64,000 bases of DNA from Penium margaritaceum. Its lineage: Eukaryota > Streptophyta > Zygnematophyceae > Desmidiales > Peniaceae. Location: assembly GCA_023375785.1 (NCBI GenBank), contig SZWC01003604.1, positions 1-64,000 of the forward strand, read 5' to 3'. The position numbers and the translations under genes are program-made. How positions within the stretch are numbered: position 1 is the first letter of the stretch; every line of letters begins with the position of its first letter. The notes below the pieces were generated by a model. The model saw only the letters and a program-made list of their open reading frames with translations. It searched no databases and was not told the DNA's origin. Positions 1 through 11,177 of this stretch are shown here, one piece after another.

Positions 1-127
<127 letters not shown>

Positions 128-665
128 CGGCGTTTGCAGGACTAGGACGGGAGAAAAACAAAGGTGGTGAGAGTGAAAATGACAACAAAAGGACAACGAT
201 GAAGACAAGGATCACCACAAGGCCCTCCAGGGCAGCCGTGGAAAGCGACAGCAACGGGAGTGAGAAGAAAATGCCGACAACCATGAGGATGGCTGGCTTT
301 GGCGTTGGCAATTGGGGCTCCTGTGGCAGGCCTGTTGCGATGGCGGTGACAGTGGCGGAGGCGGTCGTGATGAGGAGGAGGACGAGGACAGGGAGGAGGG
401 CAAGGAGAAAGAGAACACTGAGAACACTGATTGGAGATGGCTTGTTTCCGGAGCGGCCCAGCAGTTGAGGAGTTCAGACGAGGGAAGGGGGGTAGCAGAC
501 AGAGAAGAGCAGATCCGTAGGCAGGAGGGGATGGGATCGGTGGAAGGCTCGACGAAGGGGGTGGGGACGCAGGGTGGAGTAGGTGGGGAGGTGGTGTGAA
601 AGTAGACAACGGGTGTGGATTGGCAAAAGGCGGCTGTACTTAAGCCAAGCTGCTGGCAGGCAAGC
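128..665. other. Unrecognised GC-rich DNA
   Basis: Open stretches exist on both strands, including a minus-strand 155-codon one that is mostly proline, serine and histidine. They overlap each other, are low in complexity and match no family I recognise. I see no gene here. Confidence 0.5.
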
Positions 666-720
666 GACCATTGCAGTGGCCACGTGTCGCAAACTGCGAC
701 GCGTGGCCACTGCAATGGTC
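666..720. repeat. 26-bp inverted repeat (hairpin)
   Basis: Bases 666-691 and 695-720 are reverse complements with one mismatch and a 3-nt loop (AAC). The arms begin GACCATTGCAGTGGCCACG. The stem would be stable as RNA or as a DNA cruciform. A second hairpin and a 31-bp tandem duplication follow at once. No known MITE ends or host gene were recognised around it. Confidence 0.9.
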
Positions 721-748
721 AAAGCTGCTCACTGCCGTGAACAGCTTT
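721..748. repeat. Second short hairpin
   Basis: AAAGCTG at 721-727 pairs with CAGCTTT at 742-748, and TCAC at 729-732 pairs with GTGA at 737-740, around a 4-nt loop. It abuts the larger hairpin directly, so the two form a double stem-loop cluster. Confidence 0.75.
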
Positions 749-762
749 GCGTGTCGCAAAAT

Positions 763-824
763 TGCTCACCACAGTGAGTGAAAGGTGCAAAAGTGCTCAC
801 CACAGTGAGTGAAAGGTGCAAAAG
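763..824. repeat. 31-bp tandem duplication
   Basis: Two identical 31-bp units, 763-793 and 794-824, each start TGCTCACCACAGTGAG. Each unit contains a small stem (CTCAC, CACA loop, GTGAG), so the double hairpin at 666-748 is followed by two more stem-loops. Confidence 0.9.
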
Positions 825-1789
825 GGCGATCCGTTGCTGAACTTACGCGGCAGCCTCGTGGCATCAGCCCCCGACGGACCGACTTGGCACGCCAATTCGG
901 CACAAGCTGCGAAAAGTGCGATGAGGAAGAACCGGCTGATGTCCACGGCCGGGGGACGACGGAGAGCACGAGCGACTGCCACAGAGTGCGAAACCGCAGC
1001 AACAGCGCCTCCTGTCTGGGCAGGACGGCGAGGTTCGGCTGCAACTGGATCGTAGGAGCGATTCGCAGAGGCGGCGGCGGCGGCGGCGGTGGGATGCCGC
1101 TTGCAGGCAGCCAATGGCCGGCATCCGCGACGATCCACCATAGCTGTCGGGGCGCTCTTCGTCAGCCTCGGATCCTGCTCACCTTGGTTTCGCTGCCGCC
1201 GCTGCCGATCGGGTTGCGCTGTGTGAGCTTGGTGCGCGGGGGAGGGTGACGGTAAAAAGAAGCTACGCAAGCCTGCATTTGATGGGCTGGTTGGAGTTTG
1301 GATGCCCGGGCCGCGCAGTCAGCGACGACGAAAGGAAGCTACGGCAAGCCTCAGTTGAGTCGACGCGAACGGGCGCGTTGTGGCGGCTCATTGGCCCTCC
1401 GGCGAGGGCGGTGCCGATGGACAGGCGTGTCAGAGACGGGAGAAACACGAGCCCCTGTACCAATGCAGCCATTTTTCGACATGCGGAAATGATTTAGTGA
1501 CAACCGGTTTCGCAGAAGCGCCTTGCGCAGTTTTCTGCTGGTCTGCACAGCGACGAGGTCCTTCGATTTTCACAACCGCTTCCCTGCACCGTCGCACAAA
1601 TCACAATTCGACGTCCCAGTACGGATTTCTCGTCGGACCCGTTTGCGCGGAGGCGCACAAGGTAGCACCGGCTGCGAAATACTGCCTCCTGTACAACGAA
1701 GAGAAATTTGCAGCATTTTCGACTTTTAAAAGATCCAGCATCCCTTCGGAAATGTAGAAGACCAGTGTTATGCATGTGCTGGTGACTAG
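825..1789. other. Unrecognised GC-rich DNA with a short GGC repeat
   Basis: A run of GGC triplets lies at about 1070-1090. Short overlapping open frames occur on both strands with no recognisable domain. I see no gene or mobile-element ends. Confidence 0.5.
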
Positions 1790-2359
1790 TCACGTTAATC
1801 TGTTTTCTGAGAGAGAACTGATATATCGAACCATACTAGAAACGACAACCGCGGCGAAATCACAAACCTTTTCGTCTGACTTGTAGCGACGGTGTCTATG
1901 ACGGAGTAATTGCGTGCGCTTCATCTCTGCGTCATTTAACGCGAGTGCAATCGTCAGCCTGGACCGTAGAGCTCGCTCCTGCTCAAAAGAGCAACCTATC
2001 ATGACGGCTTTCGTTCCCGCGTTTTGTTTAGGAACGGTTTGGAAAGATCTGCTTGCCGGACAGTGTGTCCTTCTTTGGCCGAAGATACCAATGGATTCCA
2101 GCTCAACGTAAGATCGAAGTCGACTGTCCACGAGCATGGGATCGGGGTCTGCGTTTGGAATTGCACTACTAGACGGAAACGGAATCCGGACGATTCTAGT
2201 GTGAGGTCCCAATCTGCGACGCGGCGAACCGAAAGAAAGATTCCTCAAAACGGATGTATCCAAACCGACCACAAGGTATCGTTTCGATCGAGTGACTGCC
2301 ATAACGCCACTTACCGGTGAAGTAAGAAAATTTGGCAACGACCAACCTCGTCCGTTCAT
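1790..2359 (-). CDS. Hypothetical ORF, unrecognised
   Basis: A 189-codon open frame starting at an ATG at 2359 is the longest uninterrupted frame before the first retroelement. The predicted product is basic and Arg/Ser-rich, with no motif, signal peptide or membrane segment that I recognise. It has no neighbour that suggests a role, and splice signals cannot be judged. Chance openness is as likely as a real exon. Confidence 0.15.
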   Translation of the reverse strand: MNGRGWSLPNFLTSPVSGVMAVTRSKRYLVVGLDTSVLRNLSFGSPRRRLGPHTRIVRIPFPSSSAIPNADPDPMLVDSRLRSYVELESIGIFGQRRTHCPASRSFQTVPKQNAGTKAVMIGCSFEQERALRSRLTIALALNDAEMKRTQLLRHRHRRYKSDEKVCDFAAVVVSSMVRYISSLSENRLT

Positions 2360-2906
2360 GCATTGAGATTTCTTTTCACTCTATGTCGAATCGTGAACTT
2401 TGCACACCTTGACTACAGACGTTTGCGGAGGCCTCGAGGCTGGATGGCCAAGAAACAGGCTATAAAGCAAAGCAGCTGCTAACGCAATATTCGTTAAAAG
2501 CAGACGTTGGAGCAGGACCATCTAGAGGTGTTTCCGGACGGTAGTCATTGCAACGGGCGGCCTGTACTGGTGCAGAAGTACATCTCCTGTCTCACGAATT
2601 CCGAACCAGGTGTGAAAAGGAACCGGTCTGCCTGGAACCGAACATTTTTTCCCCATAAATAAGCAAAGTCACCAACCTGGTAAGATTGATTCAGAACCTT
2701 CAATTGCCGACAAAACTCGCTTGACTCCAGCTTAATCCAGCGACAGCAGAGTCAAGCAGGGTGTCTCTGTTGGTAAAGGATGCGATATCACCCGATACTC
2801 TCTAGAATCATCCATTTCTCCACGTAACCTTTTTCTAGTATATCCTTTTCGTTTCGGTTCTTCTTCTATTTCTACAACGGTCAGAACTGTTGTGCCTAGC
2901 GGGGAA
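2360..2906. other. Left flank of Gypsy-1, nothing recognised
   Basis: No open frame of note and no repeat structure was found. The five bases before the LTR (GGGAA) do not match the bases after the other LTR, so no target duplication survives. Confidence 0.5.
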
Positions 2907-3454
2907 TGTCAAGTACCAAACGTACACAGGTCCCTAATCTTTCCGAGTGGGTATTTCTTTTATTACACAAACAGTCTATCGTGTCCCGAGAACCTCGATA
3001 TCCACTCCGACGGACGAGGACAAACTGGCCAACTACCCCACCCTCAGTGGATATTCCCGAACCTTCCGACAGCTTCAACCACTCTCGCGAACGTACAAAC
3101 AGAAGTGTCACGACCTTTCTGTCGACTTCTCGACGCATCGAGACGAATCTAGATTCAACGAGATGCATCTCGCATCTACACCGTCGATTCTTGAAGACCC
3201 CCGACTTCTCGGCAGACCTTGAATTCGACCACACACGATGCATTTTCGCACGCGTCGCTTGACACCCGAACAATGACCCCGACAAAACCTCATTCTTAAT
3301 TCGACAATTGTAGATATATGTTCAATCGTTTCGACACTTGTCATCAAAGTACACATACCGCTAATTATAAATTGCTCAAGAGTCCCAAATACTAAATCGT
3401 GTTTTGCCTCGCAACTTCTACATGTTTACCATCTACGCTCTGTTCAGCGTAACA
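2907..3454 (+). repeat. Gypsy-1 5' LTR
   Basis: It aligns along its length with 8822-9382. It starts TGTCAAG and ends GCGTAACA; the 3' copy shows the clearer terminal inverted repeat TGTTACGC/GCGTAACA. The length is 548 bp. Both copies contain runs of TCTCGACG-type sequence. Confidence 0.9.
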
Positions 3455-3455
3455 C

Positions 3456-3468
3456 TTGGTATCAGAGC
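3456..3468 (+). other. Gypsy-1 primer binding site
   Basis: TTGGTATCAGAGC starts two bases after the 5' LTR. TGGTATCAGAGC is the standard complement of the 3' end of plant initiator tRNA-Met, so it sets orientation and LTR edge. Confidence 0.92.
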
Positions 3469-3899
3469 GCAGCAATGTTGGAGGGGCATCCGAATATTTT
3501 TCCCACCCGGAGGACTACCTCGCACAAGCTGTCAGTGCATCTCACACGTCAAGACTTCGCAAACTTTGTGATTATAGCGTGAGGCGAGCAAGCGCAACTG
3601 ACGACCAGCAACAGGTCTTCGGCGACGACTTCGGCGATGGAGGAGCAGAATGTGCCGATGCATGCGAACACTAAAGCGACAACGAACGCTAGCGTGGCAG
3701 GCTTTGCGGCAGCTGGAACAACCCCTACAGCTTCGGTGGCCAATCCGGTCACGGACCCAACGGCGATAAACTAGCCGCCCCTACCAACAGCCTCGACGAC
3801 AGCAACAGGTATGACACGTGACCCTGGACGATAGGCGCGGATCAACGAGGAACAAAACCTCCACATTCGAGGGAATAAAAAAAATCCTCCACACTCGAG

Positions 3900-5655
3900 G
3901 GAATCAACAACCACCTTCTCAACAACTCAACGTTGCGATGGAGGCTCTTTCCAACACAAACGTGCGTGAAGCGGTGCTCGTCAAGAGAAATGCCCAGCTC
4001 TCGAGTGAACCCAAAATTCGTCCGGCTCCACCAGGGCCGTTCGATTTTTCAAACTCAAAAGGACCAACGGTTCGGATGTGGCTGACGAGTTTGGAGGAGT
4101 ACTCCACTGCTACTGTGGTGAATGGCGATAAAAAGAAAATTGACCTCGCGACCGCGCTTTTGCGTGTGTAACGCATTCGACGGAATCCTTGGCCGACAAG
4201 GCCAAAACCGCGGTGCTTGAGGGTCTCCGACCCTCAAGCCATTCCATCCAAACGCGCACAGTCCCGGGTGACCCCGCTCGAGCCACGTGGCTTCTTCGAC
4301 TGGTCGGCGTGGCACTGCCACGCTACAGTCCCCCCCCCCACTAGGAGTGAGAGCCGCCTCGGCATCTCCGGTAATCCCAACATGGGATTCAAGCCCTGAA
4401 GCTCTGATACAAATGTAACGGATTCCACGGAATCCTTGGCTGACTAGGCCAAAACCGCGGTGCTTGAGGATCTCCAACCCTCAAGCCATTCCATCCAACC
4501 GTCCACAGTCCCATGTAACCCGGCTCGAGCCACGTGGCTCCTTCGACGGGTCGGAATGGCACTGCCACGCTACAAGGTGGCATGTTGTTAAGTTGGTGGT
4601 CCGATCTAAAGACCATCAAACGGCAGTAGGACACCGATGGAGCATCGTCAATGGCTTCCGCTGCACGTCTCACATCAACAACCACAAGCGTTCTACCCTT
4701 GGAGCAGATCAACCCAGTGGCAAGGCACGCTGACACTACCAACCGATTGGAATGCTTTGAACAACTGAACGAGAAGTCTGATGCACCGTACAAGCACCAA
4801 CATCTACGTGAGTTGTCCAGCGTGACGGAGTACACACAGAGATTCCGCAAGATTATCACCGGAGTAAACATTGCCCCTGACAAACTCTATTTTCACTACA
4901 ACGACGACCTCAAGCGAGAGATCTGACGAGCAATCGCTATTTTCGGCATCCAAAATGACTTGCCGCGGATGATTGCAGTCGTAGAAAGCATTGATAATGT
5001 CGACTACAACGTTCGGATCCAGGAATCCTACTGTTGGCGACCTCCTAACCACAATTATCATGGAAAGAGAAAAACCCAGTCGACGGACTCCTCGACTCCG
5101 ATGGAAGTGGACGCCGTCGACCAGAGAGACACGCGAACCTGCTACAACTGCAAAAAAGTCGGGCATATTGCTCGCAATTGTCGGGGCAAGCAGCAAGCCA
5201 AAAGATGGGGAGTAGCGGAAAAATAAGTCTTGAAACGACAAAGGGCAAGAGTAAAAGGCGCAACACTTGTCTGTGAGGAGTGATCTGCGCCGAACGATCG
5301 CCCATCTAAACGGCCCACATCACCGCAAATGGTTTGTGAGATCGGAAAGTTTGACGAGGGGTACGAGGACGACCGACCGACGATAGTGCTACAAGTTCAG
5401 CCTCGAAGATGGAGAAGTCACATAACAGTACCGAAACTGTTGGATGGAGAAAGTTCACACAGATTTGTAAGCAATGACATGGTTTGTAAGCTGGGTTTGC
5501 AGACCAAAGTAGGGATGTTTGAAGGGAAAACCATCGATGGGAGACTACAGATAGGAAGACTACAAGAACCACTGCGACTACAAGTGGGAGATCTTTTGGA
5601 TGTAATGGTTTGGAGATCGTGTCCAGTGAGCAACCACAAAATCATCCTCGGATAA
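3900..5655 (+). pseudogene. Gypsy-1 gag and protease region
   Basis: The gag part has a basic N-terminal half (3930-4160), interrupted by the TRIM, and continues after 4575. A CCHC zinc knuckle reading CYNCKKVGHIARNC lies at about 5139-5180. The stretch 5390-5655 has the spacing and hydrophobic pattern of a retropepsin (SHRFVSNDMVCKLGL, ending in HKIILG). Gag would bind and package RNA and the protease would cut the polyprotein. The region is broken. Confidence 0.8.
4167..4574 (-). mobile_element. TRIM-1: miniature LTR element inside Gypsy-1
   Basis: Two 161-bp LTRs, 4167-4327 and 4414-4574, both run TGTAACG...CACGCTACA and enclose only 86 bp. On the minus strand the right LTR is followed by a tRNA-Met-type primer site (TTTGTATCAGAGC, plus 4401-4413) and the left LTR is preceded by a purine tract (plus strand has a C-run just after 4327). 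This is the layout of a terminal-repeat retrotransposon in miniature, which moves only with proteins from other elements. The LTRs differ at about 17 of 161 positions by eye. Flanking GCGTG and AGGTG may be a worn target duplication. Confidence 0.88.
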
Positions 5656-6164
5656 AATTTCTTGTACCGGCACAAGCCGCAAGTCAACTAGAACAACGAT
5701 GACGTATACGTGGAGATTGACGACGCCAAATGACAACTTTCACGTACAAGACGGAAGTCGACAATGGAAGCAGCAAAGGTGGAAGCAGTAGAGGAAGCCG
5801 CGGGAGTCAAAAAGTGACAACCTGTACAGCAAATACCGCCCAATGTGGTCAAGCGCTGTGTACGACGACGAGGTTGTACGTGTCTCATACATCTCGAGCC
5901 AATGGGAGAACCGGAAGTGGTAGTAGTTGACTCATCATTGGCCTCATCAGCCTCACTAGCCTTGACGAAGTTTGCAATGGTACCCAAAGAGTTTGCACCA
6001 CTCATCCGGGAGTTTACAAACGTCTTCCCCGAAGAACACCCAAAGACTTTACCTCCTCAGTGAGACATATACTATCACATCGAACTAAAGCCGGGAGCAG
6101 ATCCACCGTTTGAGGGACCTATCGGATGAGCGATCACGAGGCGACCGGGCTAGAAAAGTAGCTC

Positions 6165-8760
6165 GACGACATGCTCCGTGAGGGGTTCATCCGCCCATCC
6201 ACGTCACCATACGCCACACCAGTACTATTCGTAACGAAGAAAACTAGCAAGAGGCGGATGCGTGTGGATTATCAAACGTTGAATGACGCTACCATCAAGA
6301 ACTGCTACCCTCTCCCTCGAGCTGAAAAACGTTCCGACCAACTTCGAGGAACCCAAACATTAAGAAAATTTGACTTGCATAGCGGATAACACATGATACA
6401 CGTAGTAGACGTCGACATCGAGAAAAGAGTGTTCCGAACTCACCAAGGGCACTTTGAGTTCACGGTCATGCCGTTTGGACTCACAAATGTCCCGGTGACG
6501 TTTATTGTGACAATGAACAACATTTTCCATTTGTACCTCGATGATTTTGTCGTGGTGTACCTCGACGACATTTGGGTGTATAGTAGCACCCTTGAGGAGC
6601 ACGATGGACATCTCCAAAAATTTCTCAAAGTTTTACAAATAGATAAATTTTTTAGAAAGCGTTCGAAATACGACTTCGGTCGTTTTTGGATCGAGTTTTT
6701 GGGTCACGTCATCAACGGTGGACAGATCACCATGGATCCGAAAAAAGTGGCAGTAGTCGCTGATTGGCCGACGCCGACCAACGTTCAAGAAATTCAGGTT
6801 TTTCTAGGATTCTGCAATTACTACTGGCGATTCGTATGAGACTACGCCCAAGTGTCAGCGCCTCTTTGCGACCTCACTCGAAAAGAAAATGATTGGTGGT
6901 GGGGAGACAGCGAACAAGAAGCGGTCACGGCTTTGCGGAACGCTTTGACCTGGACGTCAACCCTATAATTAGCTGATCCAACGGTCGACTACATCATGTC
7001 TATGGATGCATCAGACCGAGCCATTGGCACGATTAGTCTACAAGATCATGGCAACGGCAAACAATCGGTTGCCTATATGTCTCGAAAAACGCGAGGACTA
7101 GAATTCAACTACGCGGTCCATGAGAAAGAGATGTTGGCAGTCGTGCACACGTTCAAGACGTGGCGATGCTACTTGGAGTATCGTAGATGCATCGTGCGCA
7201 CCGACCACCACGCGTTGAAGTACTTGAAGATGCAGCCAAATCCCAGTCGGTGTCAAACCAGATAGATGGAGTTCCTTGATTCTGGGTTCGACTACGGAAT
7301 CAAGTGCCGACGCGGAAAAACCAATCCGGCGAATGCACTCAGCCACCGACCAGATTTAATGGCTAACGTGGCAACCCTACAACTACAGAGAGACCCGTAC
7401 ATCAACCGATTGTTCACAAAAGGCTACGACCAGCATGGCGGATATGACAAAACCAAATTCTGATACAACGCGCCCTATTGGCGATGGCCCTTTACTCGCC
7501 CAGTGGTTGTTCCCCCAAATGACAAACTTTGCCGTATGCTTCTTGAGGAGTGCCACGACACCGGACTAGACGGATACTTCAGAGAGGAAAAGACGCTGAA
7601 GAAGCTGGAAAAAAACTATTGGTGGGACAAGATGCAATTCGACGTGGCCAACTATTGCAAAACCTGTGACACATGTCAATGATAGAACCCGGACTCCTGT
7701 AGTCGCTCCCTGTTCCGATGACACCATGGACAGAAATCTCCATGGACTTCGTCACAGGATTATTGGTCACACCCGAGGGACATGACATAATCGTTGTAGT
7801 AGTGGACAGGTTTTCCAAAATATCCCACTTCATCCCGACAATGACCACCGTCACCGCCGAGGGAACAGCACGGATGTTTCTAAACAACATTGTGCGGCTA
7901 CACGGCGTACCAAGAACTATCACGAACGACAAAAATGGTCAATTTACCAGTTGTTTTGAGCATGAATTGATGATTCGCTATGGCAACAGAATTCAACTTT
8001 CAGTGGCGTTTCATCCTCAAACCGACGGTCAAACCAAGCGGATGAATCAGACGCTCGAAAAACTGCTCCGAACGCTATGTGAACCGCACAGGACGGATTG
8101 GGCACAAAAACTCTCGACCGCCAAAATCGCATACAATTTGGCACTTTCAACCGCAACAAGTAAAACCCCATTTGAAGTGGTGTATGGAAAACTTCCCGCC
8201 ACACCAGCGGGACTACACCGTCGCAGCAATATTCTAGCAGTCGACGTTCAACGTTGGGACTTCACCACCATATGGGACAAAACACAGCAAACTCTCGCCA
8301 AGACGCAAGCAGCGATGAAGCAAGCAGCTGACTGACATTGTAGTGAAGACCTCTTCACCGCTGGCGATAAATTCCTCAGGTCGACGAACATCAAGATCTG
8401 AGGATCCGACTGTTCAAAGCTCAAACCCTTGGGACCATTTGAGATCGAGCGCATGCAAATCCCTGTGGTTGCGTGACTCAAACTCCCCGACACTATGCAA
8501 GTTCATCCGTTGTTCCATGTCAGCAGACTCAAGCAACACTGAGACCCCGGAGAGAACTTTCCTGGCAGAGATGTCCCTCCTTTGCCTCCTGTTCAAGTGG
8601 ACGAAGACATGGTGTACATCATTGAGGACATCCTCGGACATCGACGACGAGGCAAGACAACATAATATGTCGTCAAGTTGCACGGCTACGACTCCGCACA
8701 TAACTGCTGGGAACCCTATGATAGCCTCCGAGACGTGGATCATCTTATCAACGGCCACTA
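6165..8760 (+). pseudogene. Gypsy-1 RT, RNase H, integrase, chromodomain
   Basis: Reverse transcriptase shows FVTKKTSKRRMRVDYQTLND, VMPFGLTN and the catalytic YLDDI block near 6555-6580. RNase H (about 6990-7230) shows MDASDRAIG and RTDHHALKYL. Integrase (about 7500-8250) has an HHCC-type N-terminal zinc region, a core with WTEISMDFVTGL and HPQTDGQTKRMNQTLEKLL, and the GPFEI C-terminal block. A stretch at 8600-8760 resembles a chromodomain (YVVKLHGYD, then CWEPYDSL), which in chromoviruses guides integration to marked chromatin. All parts are fossil. Confidence 0.88.
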
Positions 8761-8805
8761 CCGCCGACACCGGGCCACATCTGTACATGCGCCGGGGCGT
8801 CACAG

Positions 8806-8821
8806 CTAAATGGGGGGAAAG
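8806..8821 (+). other. Gypsy-1 polypurine tract
   Basis: The run AAATGGGGGGAAAG lies directly before the 3' LTR, where the family primes plus-strand DNA synthesis. Confidence 0.8.
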
Positions 8822-9382
8822 TGTTACGCACCAGACGTACACGAGTCCCTAATCTTTCCGAGTGGGCATTTCTGTTATTACACAAATAGCCCATCGCGTT
8901 GCGAGAACCTTGATATTCACTCCGATGGTCGAAGGCAAACTAGCCAACTGCCCCACCCTCAATGGATATTCTCGAACCTTCTAACAGCTTGAACCTCTCT
9001 CGCGGACCTACAAACAGAAGTGTCACCACCTTTTGGTCGACTTCTCGACGTATCGAGATGAATCTGGATTTATAAAGAGGCATCTCGCATTTGCACAGTC
9101 GATTCTCAAAGTCGCCCGACTTCTCGGCGGACCTCGAACTCAACCACTCTCGACGCAACTCCGCATGCATCGCTCGACAACCGACCCAACGACTATACCT
9201 CATTCGGAACTCGACACTTGTATATATATGTATATGTGTGTGTGTGTGTTCGATCATTTCGACACTTGTTATCGAAGTACACTTACTGCTAATCATAAAT
9301 TGCTCAAGTGTCCCAAATTCTAAATCGTGTTTTTCCTGGCAACTTATACATGTTCACCATTTACGCTCCGTTCGGCGTAACA
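8822..9382 (+). repeat. Gypsy-1 3' LTR
   Basis: This 561-bp copy starts TGTTACGC and ends GCGTAACA, an 8-bp terminal inverted repeat. It carries a TA/TG microsatellite at about 9222-9249 that the 5' LTR lacks, so that expansion arose after insertion. Confidence 0.92.
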
Positions 9383-9919
9383 CGGTACATGGTTGGTTTG
9401 CGGGGTTGAAGTGCAAAGGAGAAGACAATTTGAGGAATTGAGGCAAATGGATAATTTGTACTTGCAACAAGTGTACTTCGCTGACAAGTGTCCAACAAGT
9501 CGAGCGTATACATACAAGAGCAAGAACCACAGATAGGCATATTTTGGCCCATGGGTGCTCAAGCCGAGTGACGCATGTGACGCCACATCGTGACTGGTCG
9601 CTTTGAGAATTTTTGTGGAGAAGTCGATTGGTTTTGAGGATATTGAGGCGCGGGCTTATAAAATTCTGGCGACTTCAAGAACTGGGCCGTATAGTATTAA
9701 AAAATTGATATGATTCGTGATACTTTTGTTAGTCCTTCTTTGAAATGACTAAAGGTTTCAAGGTCTTCAAAAGAAGAACACCAGATGTCAGGGTAGGTCG
9801 CCAAAATGCACTAAGTGAAACGGCGTGAAAATCCTAACGTCGACGCCTAGTGCGCCATGAATTTGACTAAGATTCCCACTCATGGAATCCAGCGACTCAT
9901 GTGCGTTTGGAAAATAACA
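9383..9919. other. Unrecognised spacer, possibly including the Gypsy-2 3' LTR
   Basis: No coding similarity was found. The segment ends AAAATAACA at 9919, directly beside a pyrimidine tract, which on the minus strand is a purine tract followed by TGTTATTTT. That fits the start of a minus-strand 3' LTR. A TGTTAG near 9727 could be its other edge, but no second LTR exists to confirm it. Confidence 0.35.
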
Positions 9920-10470
9920 CCTCCCCCCTTCTAGCCGCGACGTCCCGGCGCGTGAGCTGACCTACGCCAGTGACGCATGTAATAGCCCTCGATCAGATAA
10001 TCGATGTCTTACAGGTTGTTTTAGGGGTCCTAGTTGTGATGCGCGGCGTCATAGCCATGCTATTTGACCGGATACTTAGTTGTTTTCTCACATCGTCAAT
10101 GTCAAAGTATTTCTCCTATTATGTACTCCACATCTCCGCCTACATGGATTGGATGCGGAGAAAGGACGTTTTGGCCGGAGAAGCTCGCGTTGGGGTCCCA
10201 CTAGTGCTTGACTTTGCTCAGGGAAGCCTGAGTGGATTGCCATACTGTCTCTTCCGCGTAATCGAGAAATAGCCAGAATTTGCATTTGCTCAATCTCAAA
10301 CACGCCCAACCATCGGGGTTTGAGCTTTGCGAAGTCATGTCTATGGAGTTTGATGTTTGCTGAGATGAGAAGGACGCCATTGCCATCGCCAAACACGTCA
10401 AGAATGTGATGTCGATCTACTACTCGTTTCATAGTTGCTTGTATTTTTGCGAGGGTCTAGCGGGTTTCCT
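9920..10470 (-). mobile_element. Gypsy-2: 3' end fragment of a chromodomain Gypsy
   Basis: On the minus strand the integrase C-terminal block reads GVLLISANIKLHRHDFAKLK followed by PRWLGVFEIEQMQ, after LAKIQATMKR. The same landmarks occur in Gypsy-1 near 8290-8450 (LAKTQAAMKQ, KLKP, GPFEIERMQI), so the two belong to one family. Antisense to 9970-10130 is the position expected for the chromodomain. A purine tract lies at the left end. The rest of the element is missing to the right, where Copia-1 sequence begins. Confidence 0.75.
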
Positions 10471-10479
10471 CCCTAACTG

Positions 10480-11177
10480 TTAAGGAGTGTTGTTCATGAG
10501 TGTAAGACATGCAAGTGACCTCTTGACTCTGTTCACAACCTCAAATTGTCACCACGGGTGACTGAAACAAAGCCCTTGGATGCAACGTTGGCTATGTGAG
10601 TCCTAGGACTCTCCAAAGTACGAGCGTTCTCTCTGAGAGGGCTAGGACTCTCCAAAGTACGACCTTTGTTGCATGGACTATTAGAGTCTCAGCGAAGTGC
10701 AAGTTGCACCCACAACATTCATTGAGCATGTACTTCATTATCTTGGTTAGCATAACATGGTTGTATTCGACTTATCATGACATGGAGAAAACATGGTTTG
10801 AAGCATGCACCAACATACGCTTGTGGCCGATGTGGTGGAGAATGATTCTAGTAATACATGCGTACAACAAGTGATGCTGGGTTGCTGATAATTTGGAAAC
10901 ACACGCGTTATTCTGGAGTGTGAGAAACCAATGACAGCTCGTTTTCTGACCGGTCTTGGGTCAATCGGCGGGTGCCGTCCGGGCCTAACGTGGAGCCACT
11001 TGCGTGGGTGGCTCGGTTATCCAGCCTCTACCACCTCGTTGCCTTGTTACCAGTAACCTCACTTCATGACGTCCCTAGGAATCTCCACAGTACGAGCTTT
11101 CTCTCTCCATTCTTTGGCCTCGTTCATGGTATGCTTCTCATGTGTGCCACATCCATGTCCTAGCAACGTGACTACCC
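10480..11177 (+). other. Probable Copia-1 5' LTR and leader, left edge unresolved
   Basis: The segment precedes a tRNA-Met primer site at 11179-11190. Either CCTAGCA (ending 11163) or CTACCCA (ending 11177) could be the LTR end; candidate left edges are TGTTAAGG near 10480 and TGGGTTGC near 10876. A phrase around CTCCAAAGTACGA occurs near 10613 and 10653, and a variant near 11083. With no second LTR the limits remain open. Confidence 0.35.

Larger units (their letters stand above)
2907..9382 (+). mobile_element. Gypsy-1: chromodomain Ty3/Gypsy fossil
   Basis: A full-length old copy bounded by two LTRs (2907-3454 and 8822-9382) ending TG...CA, with an initiator tRNA-Met primer site after the first and a purine tract before the second. 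Parts in Gypsy order can be read: gag with a CCHC knuckle, aspartic protease, reverse transcriptase, RNase H, integrase and a chromodomain-like stretch. That order and the chromodomain indicate the chromovirus branch of Ty3/Gypsy. The frames carry well over ten breaks and the LTRs differ by roughly 10-15% by eye, so it is old. A minus-strand TRIM sits in gag. Confidence 0.93.

Noticed and set aside
142-609. 155-aa proline-rich minus-strand ORF
   Set aside because: Low complexity, overlaps other frames on both strands, no recognisable motif.
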